Shown: positions 27,646-35,069 of the stretch, in pieces
Position numbering within the stretch: the stretch's first letter is position 1
Layout: each line of letters begins with the position of its first letter
From: Ignisphaera sp.
Lineage (GTDB): Archaea > Thermoproteota > Thermoprotei_A > Sulfolobales > Ignisphaeraceae
DNA: 64,000 nucleotides
Reading direction: 5' to 3'
Assembly (NCBI GenBank): GCA_028275825.1
Contig: JAPWTX010000001.1
Coordinates: forward strand, 60,018 to 124,017
Notes under the pieces: generated by a model
What the model was told of the DNA's origin: nothing
What the model saw: the letters and a program-made list of their open reading frames with translations, nothing else
Databases searched by the model: none
Made by a program: the position numbers and the translations under genes

Positions 27646-27741
27646 TGCCGCCGGCGGGACTTGAACCCGCGACCACCGGATCTCTCAGCCATACTACATA
27701 GCATATGAGTCCGGCGCTCTACCGGGCTGAGCTACGGCGGC
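27646..27741 (-). tRNA. Elongator tRNA-Met(CAT) with 22-nt intron
   Basis: The minus strand folds as a tRNA: acceptor GCCGCCG pairs CGGCGGC, the D arm starts GCTC, and GTCGCGGGTTCAAGTCCCGC forms the T arm. The anticodon stem CCGGA/TCCGG encloses CTCATA, an intron at 27682-27703, and A, giving anticodon CAT. The intron sits between positions 37 and 38, the canonical archaeal site. CCA is not encoded. CGGACTCATAATCCGG marks the elongator rather than the initiator. A TATA element lies at about 27770-27778. Confidence 0.93.
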
Positions 27742-27769
27742 CTAAGATATTGGATAAGGGTGACAAGGC

Positions 27770-27778
27770 TTTATAAGT
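27770..27778 (-). promoter_or_regulatory. TATA box of tRNA-Met
   Basis: CTTATAAAG on the minus strand lies about 30 bp before the first base of the tRNA at 27741. Confidence 0.55.
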
Positions 27779-27830
27779 CTTAGATTCAAAAATGAAAATA
27801 ATGAGGGTATTCAAGCATGTATTTGAAACT

Positions 27831-27888
27831 CTATCAGCCCTTCTAAGCTACATCATAATTCAGTTAAGCCACCACACTCATCATGTGC
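27831..27888 (-). ncRNA. Box C/D guide RNA
   Basis: On the minus strand: C box ATGATGA (27878-27884), 14-nt guide GTGTGGTGGCTTAA, D' CTGA (27860-27863), 3-nt spacer, C' ATGATGT (27850-27856), 12-nt guide AGCTTAGAAGGG and D CTGA (27834-27837). Box order and spacings are those of a canonical archaeal box C/D sRNA. An AT-rich TATA-like stretch at 27911-27928 lies upstream. It precedes tRNA-Met on the same strand. Targets were not assigned. Confidence 0.72.
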
Positions 27889-27964
27889 ATCATGTCTGTA
27901 AATAGAGTGAAATTTATTTTTATTTATAGGTTTAGTAAAATAGCAAAGATGCTGGCGGAAAAAG

Positions 27965-28357
27965 TTGAATGAGTGCAGTTCTAAACTTGTTGAAATTGTA
28001 AAATCTGTAGGTGCTCCTCTAACCATTGAAGTGGTCAAGTCTATTGCTATGCTATGTAGAGAAAACACATACAATTTGTGGTATGAGCTAGCTAGCGAAG
28101 GTGCAAATATAATAGGAGCTACACAAACGCCTCTTATTGAAAGTAAGAAAGAGAAGATAAGTGTTGAGGGACCTTGCTGGAGATGTGAAGCATGTGGAAA
28201 AACGTTTACTGATATCAGGCATCTAGTCAATCACATAACATTTTATGTAAGACAAAGAGATAAAGCACATATAGAACTATATCAAAAAATGAAGAAAATT
28301 GTTAATGAAAAAAGAAAGACATTTACCGAAGTAGTTATGGAAAGTTTAAGATGCTGA
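27965..28357 (+). CDS. Small zinc-finger protein
   Basis: A 130-residue protein with helical N-terminal 60 residues and then a zinc finger: CWRCEACGKTF followed by RHLVNHI, a C2H2-like arrangement with an additional cysteine pair. The C-terminal tail is helical and basic. I do not recognise the family; nucleic acid binding is a reasonable guess. The only upstream start is TTG at 27965. It is transcribed away from the guide RNA and tRNA-Met. Confidence 0.6.
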   Translation: MNECSSKLVEIVKSVGAPLTIEVVKSIAMLCRENTYNLWYELASEGANIIGATQTPLIESKKEKISVEGPCWRCEACGKTFTDIRHLVNHITFYVRQRDKAHIELYQKMKKIVNEKRKTFTEVVMESLRC

Positions 28358-28437
28358 TCAAATGATCAAACTTAGATGAAAAGCAAGAGTTTTAAACTAG
28401 CCTATATGCTTTATTATACATCCAGGTTAAGACAATT

Positions 28438-29874
28438 ATGAAGGAGATTTTGAGAAGCTTTGTAACGATGCTCCATACTTCTAGTGGGGATGTATTCTTT
28501 ACAAATGACAAGCGAAGAAAGACTGCCATTGTTGCATCAATAGCTTTAATATTATCTTCCTTCATAATCGGATGGAACTATTATGATGTTATGTGGTGGA
28601 TTTCATGGTACAAAGTAATTGAGAAAAATGGTGTTTCATCAATTCTATCTATATATGATCTTTGTCAGCCTCCTGCATGTAAAGCTCCATATCCCCCACT
28701 AGCAATACTAATTTTTGTTTCAGTATATTTTATTGCAATGCTTGCCCCATACCAACTCAGATACCTTATCTTAAAGCTCTACCTTGTTGTGATACCTACA
28801 CTCATAGCTTTTTATGTGATTAAGAGAATTCGAGGCTCTGACATAGCTCTTGTTTGGTTACTAAGTCTACCTTTACTTCAGATACTATTTGTTTTACAAT
28901 TCGATGTATTAATTGCAATGCTAACACTGCTTTCAACAGTATACATTGCATCTAGTAAGTACTCAAAAGCTTCAATAACACTTGCCTTGGCTACATTGAC
29001 TAAGCAAGTTATAGCTATCATACTACCTTTACACATACTATTCGTATATAGGAAGTGTGGATATAAAAAAGCCATTAATTATCTATTAATATTCTTACTA
29101 ACCATTCTACTTTTTTGTATACCATTCTATATTGCATCTGGAAAGGCATTTTTAGACAATTTATTGAGCTTTCATGCGACACGCCCTCCTCAAGACTTAT
29201 CAATATGGGCATTATCCACATACGTTCTAGAATATGAAATCAGTAAATATAATGAAATTCTTGACAATTTGTGGATAATCCCATTTGCCATAACATACCT
29301 TATTGTTCTCTACATGGTGCAAAAAGAGACTAAGAAGAGGTGTGAATGTAACCACAATAACCTTGCAATAATAGCCATTTTCACTTCACTTTTGCTTCTA
29401 CTTTTTATAACATTCAACAAGATAGGTAACTTAAACTACTCAGTATGGTTTGTACCAACATCGCTTATAGCATTTGACCTTCGTAAATTGAAAAAATTCA
29501 TTCTTTTAACCACAATGTTAGTGCTCTTCGTTTCTTTACCTTATGGTCTTTTACTGCTACTTGTTCCTGCTACTGGTTATCAACAAACATTTATTGCTGA
29601 AGATATCGGCTACTGGGATGCACGAGCACTTCTCATGCAGTCAATGAACTACTATGTTGTCTATGTTGCAAGCTTGGTTCAACAATATATCGTTATACCT
29701 ATTATACCTATACACATAGCCGTACCTAGTGATGTATTAGAGCTTCTGCAATGCATGGAGATACTTAATGTGATGAAGAAAGGTCTTATCATGACTTTGA
29801 TTATCCTTGCACAACTTTTCTTAATTTCTTTAATATCTTTGCATTTCGATGCATTAAAAGGTGAACATATATGA
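28438..29874 (+). CDS. GT-C-like membrane glycosyltransferase
   Basis: A 478-residue membrane protein with about ten hydrophobic helices after a cytoplasmic N-terminus. The first loop holds GWNYYDVMWW and LCQPPACKAPYPPLAI, a pattern found in polyprenyl-phosphate-mannose dependent transferases (GT87/DUF2029 or PIG-M-like). TLTKQVIAIILPLHIL in the middle is also typical. It likely adds a sugar to lipid or protein on the outer membrane face. It overlaps the next gene, a sugar oxidoreductase, by 4 bp, which suggests a common glycan pathway. Confidence 0.65.
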   Translation: MKEILRSFVTMLHTSSGDVFFTNDKRRKTAIVASIALILSSFIIGWNYYDVMWWISWYKVIEKNGVSSILSIYDLCQPPACKAPYPPLAILIFVSVYFIAMLAPYQLRYLILKLYLVVIPTLIAFYVIKRIRGSDIALVWLLSLPLLQILFVLQFDVLIAMLTLLSTVYIASSKYSKASITLALATLTKQVIAIILPLHILFVYRKCGYKKAINYLLIFLLTILLFCIPFYIASGKAFLDNLLSFHATRPPQDLSIWALSTYVLEYEISKYNEILDNLWIIPFAITYLIVLYMVQKETKKRCECNHNNLAIIAIFTSLLLLLFITFNKIGNLNYSVWFVPTSLIAFDLRKLKKFILLTTMLVLFVSLPYGLLLLLVPATGYQQTFIAEDIGYWDARALLMQSMNYYVVYVASLVQQYIVIPIIPIHIAVPSDVLELLQCMEILNVMKKGLIMTLIILAQLFLISLISLHFDALKGEHI

Positions 29875-30779
29875 TAAAAGTAGGGGTTGTAGGTGTTGGC
29901 AGGTGGGGAAGAAACCATGTAAGGGTTTTAAAGGAGTTAGAAAGCAATGGTGAAGTTAAATTAGAGGCTGTATGTGATATTAGGGAAGATGTTCTAGAAG
30001 GAATTAGGAAAGAGTTCAACATACCATTAGCAAAGACAGATTATATGGAGCTCTTAAAACATGTTGATGTTGTTATCATAGCCACGCCTATAGATGTCCT
30101 TGCCAAGGTTTCTAAGGATGCTTTAAGCGAGGGAAAACATGCTTTGATTGAAAAGCCTGTAGCTACGACATCTAAAGATGCAGAAGAGCTGCTAAAACTG
30201 GCTATGGAGAGCAATACTATTGCAATGCCTGGAATGATTATGAGATTTAATAACACTGTAAACATGCTTAAAGAACTTTTGAGGAATGATCCCCCCCTAT
30301 ACCTAGTTCTGAAAAGAATGTCAAGAAGACCTCAGCATATGACATCTTATCCGCTGTTACTTGACCTAGGTGTTCATGATATAGACTTGTGTAGGTATCT
30401 TACAGAAGATGATGTGGAGGTTGTTGTCAAGGCTCATAGACTTGTAATGAACTATGATGAAGTAATTATAGCTACTTTGAAGATGAAAAAAGGTGTATAT
30501 TGTCATATACACATAGATGGCGTATCGCCATATAAGGTGCGTGAAATAGATGTAATAACGGGTAATAACTTTATGAGGGCTGATACAAACATGAATAGAA
30601 TAACTATGTATTCTAGTACAGGTGAAAAAATTTTTCAGGGGGGAGTGCATGAGCCTTTGAAAAAAGAACTGCAGTGGTTTATAAATGTGGTAAAAACAAG
30701 GTCTAAGCATTATCAACCAAACTTGGTTGATGTTATAAACTATTTAAAGGTTGTTGAAGCTATTTATTCACTTCTATAA
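29871..30779 (+). CDS. Gfo/Idh/MocA family oxidoreductase
   Basis: A 302-residue NAD(P)-dependent oxidoreductase. The N-terminal Rossmann motif is VGVVGVGRWGRNHVRVL, followed by VVIIATP and the EKPVATT motif at about residue 95 that carries the catalytic lysine. The C-terminal domain has LLDLGVHDIDLCRYL with the usual histidine pair. Members oxidise sugars or sugar nucleotides, for example UDP-GlcNAc 3-dehydrogenase. Coupling to the GT-C gene points to a surface-glycan sugar, but the substrate cannot be read from sequence. Confidence 0.85.
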   Translation: MIKVGVVGVGRWGRNHVRVLKELESNGEVKLEAVCDIREDVLEGIRKEFNIPLAKTDYMELLKHVDVVIIATPIDVLAKVSKDALSEGKHALIEKPVATTSKDAEELLKLAMESNTIAMPGMIMRFNNTVNMLKELLRNDPPLYLVLKRMSRRPQHMTSYPLLLDLGVHDIDLCRYLTEDDVEVVVKAHRLVMNYDEVIIATLKMKKGVYCHIHIDGVSPYKVREIDVITGNNFMRADTNMNRITMYSSTGEKIFQGGVHEPLKKELQWFINVVKTRSKHYQPNLVDVINYLKVVEAIYSLL

Positions 30780-30781
30780 TC

Positions 30782-31135
30782 TTACTCAAGTTCTGTCCAC
30801 ATATACCCACAACTAGCACACTTATACACTTTGGCTATGGTATCAGAGCTTTCAGCTGATGATGCTTGTTTCCGCCAATAGTAAACACCATTTTTTCTAC
30901 ACCTCGGGCATACAATTGACTCTGCAAATATAGCTCCAGGAGGAATACCTACAGCAACTTCTTCACGCTTTTCTAAGTGTTTCTCAAAAGATATACTCCT
31001 CTTTAACATTACAGAGTCCTTTGAAACCTCCATTCTGTATCCACATCTCATACAGTAAAATATATAGGAATTGCCAACAGTCCTCAAAACCATAAGGTTT
31101 CCACACTTTGGACAGAACCTCATAGTCATCGCCAT
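30782..31135 (-). CDS. TFS/TFIIS-like transcription factor, atypical
   Basis: A 117-residue protein with two zinc ribbons: Cys8/Cys11/Cys28/Cys31 and Cys76/Cys79/Cys106/Cys109. This is the layout of archaeal TFS, the transcript-cleavage factor of RNA polymerase. In TFS and TFIIS the C-terminal ribbon carries an Asp-Glu pair in an RSADE loop that reaches the polymerase active site. Here the corresponding loop reads SSAESSDT, so the pair is replaced by Glu-Ser. It may be a paralogue that binds polymerase without stimulating cleavage. The gene is convergent with the oxidoreductase, 2 bp away. Confidence 0.82.
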   Translation of the reverse strand: MAMTMRFCPKCGNLMVLRTVGNSYIFYCMRCGYRMEVSKDSVMLKRSISFEKHLEKREEVAVGIPPGAIFAESIVCPRCRKNGVYYWRKQASSAESSDTIAKVYKCASCGYMWTELE

Positions 31136-31271
31136 AGAAACTCATAACAAATTTTTTAGTATCTAAACCAAAATATATACTTTATATTACACCTTAAACT
31201 AATTCATAAAGTCAAAACATTGTATTTATACATAAATTTCGTAACATAGTTAATCCAGTTGAAATTCAATT

Positions 31272-31326
31272 GTATCAGTACTCAAGACCTCTATCATCTT
31301 ATCAACACCGCTGAGCTCATCATCCT
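31272..31326 (-). ncRNA. Box C/D guide RNA
   Basis: On the minus strand: C box ATGATGA (31317-31323), 11-nt guide GCTCAGCGGTG, D' TTGA (31302-31305), 4-nt spacer, C' ATGATAG (31291-31297), 12-nt guide AGGTCTTGAGTA, D CTGA (31275-31278). The compact spacing is that of a typical archaeal box C/D sRNA; D' and C' each deviate slightly. It lies in the gap behind the TFS-like gene. Targets were not assigned. Confidence 0.62.
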
Positions 31327-31742
31327 CTCATTTCTAAACTCTTCAGATCTACTAAGACTGTATTATATTTTGTTTTAGAGCAGAGATTTCCTCAAGCAAT
31401 TATCTGCAATAAGTAGCTATAAAGCTTTATTCCTGTCCTTGAGGTTCCCACCTGGTTAAGGCTTCATTGCGAAGGTCGCCAGGGTTCAACACAACCTGCA
31501 AGCCTCTCACCCACACCCTTGGGCAACCCATGGATTGCCAAATATTCATCGCCATAGATTTACAAAGACTAGGTGTAGTAGGTATTTAGGTGTTTATAAA
31601 CTTAGAAACTACCAAAGTACTTATAGCTAATACAAAGCCCATTGCTGCTGTTACATGCCTTGAGAATGAGATATTCCACACAGCGTTAATTTGTCTGGCT
31701 CTTTATAACTCCTTTTCCTAAGTAACATTTTAGTGGTGGTTT
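31327..31742. other. Intergenic DNA with a GC-richer patch
   Basis: No gene is visible. The patch 31430-31550 is richer in G+C than its surroundings. It includes CCTCTCACCCACACCC, which resembles CCTCTCACCCAAACCC near 54510, so it may be another transposon relic. The upstream part is plain AT-rich DNA. Confidence 0.35.
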
Positions 31743-32072
31743 ATGTTGACACCTCGTGAAAAGCTCGTAATGATGTTGAGTGCTTTGAAAGATAGAATAG
31801 CCTCACCAAGTGATGTCATAGCATCAACTGGTTTGCCTAGGTATGAGGTTTTGGCCTCTTTTCATATTTTAGAGGCACTAAATATAATTGAGGTCGTATA
31901 TGTTAGAGGAAATTATAAGTTGTATAAGCTTTCAGAGCAAGGTAAAAAGGTATTAGAAGCGTTGGCGAATGGCAAAGGATTTGATGTGATTATGAAACAC
32001 GATGAAAAAGCTCAGGAATTAAGCAACGCAGCAAATAATATCAGTAGTAATGTTGCTGAGGCAACGGCATAG
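31743..32072 (+). CDS. Winged-helix regulator
   Basis: A 109-residue protein with a clear winged-helix domain at residues 1-75: MLTPREKLVMMLSAL, then the turn-helix SPSDVIASTGLPRYEVLASFHILEAL and wing VYVRGNYKLYKLSEQGKKVLEAL. The C-terminal 30 residues are Ala/Asn/Ser-rich and probably flexible. It resembles small archaeal regulators and Sulfolobus-type winged-helix proteins. No neighbouring operator is evident. Confidence 0.7.
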   Translation: MLTPREKLVMMLSALKDRIASPSDVIASTGLPRYEVLASFHILEALNIIEVVYVRGNYKLYKLSEQGKKVLEALANGKGFDVIMKHDEKAQELSNAANNISSNVAEATA

Positions 32073-32310
32073 TATTTATAGTTTTTGATCCTTTCGGCCA
32101 TAGACTTTAATACCTACATGTATTCTATCATCATGGCACAACATAAATCCCTTCCCTGGGGTGTTTAGTGTTTTATTTATGACCTCATTCTAAGTATGAG
32201 ACCTCCTTGGGGCAATTCATTTAGAGTTGATTTTCAATGGTTTAGACCCTGGATAATATATTGAAGAAATAATTTTGCTTAAATTATTTCTTTCTATATG
32301 AGGTATATTG

Positions 32311-33342
32311 ATGATGCTCATTTCAGATGTTTTTCAGCTAACTCTTGAATATTTAGATGTAAGAGATATTGCTTTAAGTAATAGACTTTATAAGGTTTTG
32401 ATCAGGGAATTGAATGGATATATTGAGGGCCATAAGATACTCCACTTGCTAGCCAAAAGGTTAGTGATAGGTCATGTAAGGATTTGTAAGGAGAGTGTTT
32501 ATGGCAAAGCTATAGGTTTTTATAAGGGAATTACAATAGGTAAAGAAACAAGGGGGTTGCAACAGTATAGTATCGTTGCAAAGGATTTTAAGGAGCTGTG
32601 TATACATGATGTAACTGAGGTATTCAATAAATCATTTATAGAGCTTTATCCAAAGAGCCCATTAATACTTTTCGATGCCATATTATGGGAGCTGCATAGT
32701 GATGCTGAGAAAAAGAATGCTCTAAAGCAACTACTTCTTTCATTAAATGTGGTAAGGAGATACCTCACAGATTTGAGCATGAGTATAGCATCACCTTCTA
32801 TAGAGATAAAAATGTTTCTAAAAACATTTAAGAATAGAATTACCATTACCAATTGGACACATATAGCACAAGCTAAGCGTGGTTCAATAGTGGTTCTAGA
32901 CCCATATGCAGATAGAGCCCTTACTGAGTCAGAGGTTATAAATGCAGATGTATTTGTCTTAGGGCTCTTAGTTGACAATAAATTTCCAAGGCCTTTTGCT
33001 ACATATGCAGTATCGCTTTTGAGAAACCTTGAAGACTGTGAAAGGAGAGCAATAGTATATAAGGGACATGTTATTGGGGTGCCTAGGGAGATAAATAAGA
33101 TTGTTGAAATATTGATGAGAGCCAGATTTGAAGGTGTTAGCATTGATACTGCTGTAGAAAATGCTATGGGTGTTGATGATAAGATCAATAGAGTGATTTA
33201 TGAGGCTATGAAGTATTGTAGAGCGGATAAGGCTATCGATAAAAATGCTGTAAAGAGCCTTATGAAGGAGTTTGGTTTAGATGAAAGATACTATGGAAAA
33301 GTATTATTTAGGCTTAAAAGGTTTTCTTGTTGGAGGGAGTAA
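32311..33342 (+). CDS. SPOUT-type tRNA methyltransferase, probable Trm10
   Basis: A protein of about 343 residues. The C-terminal half matches the archaeal Trm10 layout: VVLDPYADRALTESEV, then VFVLGLLVDNKFPRP and the cofactor-knot segment VYKGHVIGVPREINKIVEILMRA. Archaeal Trm10 enzymes methylate N1 of A9 and/or G9 of tRNA. The first 170 residues are an N-terminal extension with helices and some basic residues, likely for tRNA binding. The frame tail-overlaps the convergent GTPase gene by 39 bp. Assignment rests on motif recognition by eye. Confidence 0.62.
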   Translation: MMLISDVFQLTLEYLDVRDIALSNRLYKVLIRELNGYIEGHKILHLLAKRLVIGHVRICKESVYGKAIGFYKGITIGKETRGLQQYSIVAKDFKELCIHDVTEVFNKSFIELYPKSPLILFDAILWELHSDAEKKNALKQLLLSLNVVRRYLTDLSMSIASPSIEIKMFLKTFKNRITITNWTHIAQAKRGSIVVLDPYADRALTESEVINADVFVLGLLVDNKFPRPFATYAVSLLRNLEDCERRAIVYKGHVIGVPREINKIVEILMRARFEGVSIDTAVENAMGVDDKINRVIYEAMKYCRADKAIDKNAVKSLMKEFGLDERYYGKVLFRLKRFSCWRE

Positions 33343-34113
33343 ATAAAACATTATCTTTCCATCTAAATAATCTCTAATTACAGTTCTTGCAGCTTCTTCT
33401 ATATTTGGCTCTTTATTATTCTTATATAACCACCCCCTCTTAACAGCTATATGCAGTAATATCTCCAAGGGGTCTAGAGAGTGCACTCCATAAATATTTT
33501 CAATTAATTTTGCATCAAAATTCAAAACCGATTTGAGGATCTCGCGAGCAATAGTTATAGGATTATCTATAAGCTCTATAGGCTTACTTCTTATTAAAAC
33601 CTCTAACCCTCTAACATCAGATGGCATATAACCAGGAGTATCTATAACATAGATGCTTGGTCTAATTTTGTATATAGTGATTCCTTTAGTGTAGCCCCAT
33701 GAACCAGGGTATGGGCTTGTGGAAGCAACATCCTTTCCTTTCAAGGCATTTATAAGTGATGATTTCCCTACCTTAGGTAACCCAAATAGAGCTATATTTA
33801 AGCTTCCCTTCTCTTTCAGCTTATCCATAAAAAGATGTTTTAGTCTCTTTATACCTATACCTTTCAATGTAGATACACATACAGCATCAACATTATGACT
33901 TAATGCAAAGTACTCAACCCAATCCCTACAAATCTTCGGCGGCACAAGATCGCACTTACTAAGAACCAGAAGATAGTATCTGTTGAATTTATTTGCAATG
34001 CTTTCTATGACCCTGCTCTTCAACTCTAGGGGGGCTCTAGCTTCAACGATCTCTATAACAATATTAGACATTGCTACAATTCTCAATATTTCTGAAGGCC
34101 TTAAGAGCCTCAT
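33304..34113 (-). CDS. Circularly permuted GTPase (RbgA/YlqF-like)
   Basis: A 269-residue GTPase with permuted G motifs: G4 SKCDL near residue 54 comes before G1 GLPKVGKSS near 115 and G3 DTPGYM near 165. This order defines the RbgA/Nog2/MTG1 group, which helps assemble the large ribosomal subunit. The C-terminal helical domain is shorter than in bacterial RbgA. It overlaps the 3' end of the Trm10-like gene on the opposite strand by 39 bp. Confidence 0.85.
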   Translation of the reverse strand: MRLLRPSEILRIVAMSNIVIEIVEARAPLELKSRVIESIANKFNRYYLLVLSKCDLVPPKICRDWVEYFALSHNVDAVCVSTLKGIGIKRLKHLFMDKLKEKGSLNIALFGLPKVGKSSLINALKGKDVASTSPYPGSWGYTKGITIYKIRPSIYVIDTPGYMPSDVRGLEVLIRSKPIELIDNPITIAREILKSVLNFDAKLIENIYGVHSLDPLEILLHIAVKRGWLYKNNKEPNIEEAARTVIRDYLDGKIMFYLLPPTRKPFKPK

Positions 34114-34699
34114 ACTAAAGTAAACCCACCATCTGCATGATGATGTTTATAAACATTTTACAACCTTGTTAACACAATTAGTTCATGGATTTATCTCCCT
34201 TTGTTTACTCCTATAAATCATTATCGAAGTCAATACTACAAACACTCTCTTCACCTTATCCATATCTAATCACACAGAGCAGATTATAGAATTTTAAATA
34301 TTTAAACACACATTTCACCTATTAAACTTACTAGTACATCTGAAAAGAACTTTTGTTAATGCTTTGTAATTCATTTTACCGCTTTTTGAAGAAAATCATA
34401 GTATTTTGTGCTATTTGCCAAGTTCCACAATTGGGGATTCAGCCCTCATATACATTCACATGGTTTCACATAGCTCTACACTATTTCATAATCTCCTTCC
34501 CCACATCCACACAGGTTTTCAAAGGCTTAGAAACGTTTAGAACAGCCCAAGAACACACAGCTTCTCAAAGAGCTTCTGCCTTTCGCAGCTGTTCCGAGTT
34601 TCATAAAGGTTTATAAGGTTTGAAATTATTACACATCTTGATGAGATTCCCTGTGAGGGGTGAAGAGCCCGCAGAGGGCTCTCCCCAAGGGCAGCAACC
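34114..34699. other. Intergenic gap, AT-rich
   Basis: I see no gene here. The 3' part around 34600-34660 (AGGTTTGAAATTATTACACATCTTG) shares short words with repeat R1 and leads into the tnpB-like relic that follows. Confidence 0.35.
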
Positions 34700-34827
34700 C
34701 AAGATGTGGAGTCCCCGGGGTGGTTCTGAACGCCCCCAAGGCGGATGCAGACCCGAGGAGCGGTGCAGGGGAATAGAGATGAGGCAATGACCATAAAGCA
34801 ATATGAATCTATATAAGAGCTGAACCC
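34700..34827 (+). mobile_element. Best-preserved tnpB-like 3' end relic (family T1)
   Basis: From 34704 an open tail encodes MWSPRGGSERPQGGCRPEER followed by CRGIEMRQ and a stop at 34788-34790. It reads on from an upstream Gly/Glu/Pro-rich segment (GEEPAEGSPQGQQPK). Such compositions end many archaeal TnpB proteins. The same DNA recurs, decayed, at 573-650 and 11191-11327. No zinc finger or RuvC-like domain of TnpB remains upstream. It is therefore a terminal fragment of a dead element; TnpB origin is an inference from the tail composition. Confidence 0.55.
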
Positions 34828-35069
34828 CCTCAACTCCTTACACAGTAACTCACTATTTCAATTGTCTTCAGAGCTTATGAGTTTCAACATCAGTCTATAT
34901 AAAATATAATAAAACTTAAAGCAGTTGAGAGCCACGAATATTTTAGTGAAATATCTGCAGTTTGCAATAGCATAGCAATAAAGTTATATTAATGTTAATC
35001 ATACACTCATTATGAATGCGCTAGGTTGTTGCATACACTTTAAATACAGTTTTTATCTCTGGAGGTCTG

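Noticed and set aside
34114..34200. C box-like CATGATGATG near 34137
   Set aside because: No D box CTGA at a suitable distance and no second C'/D' pair.
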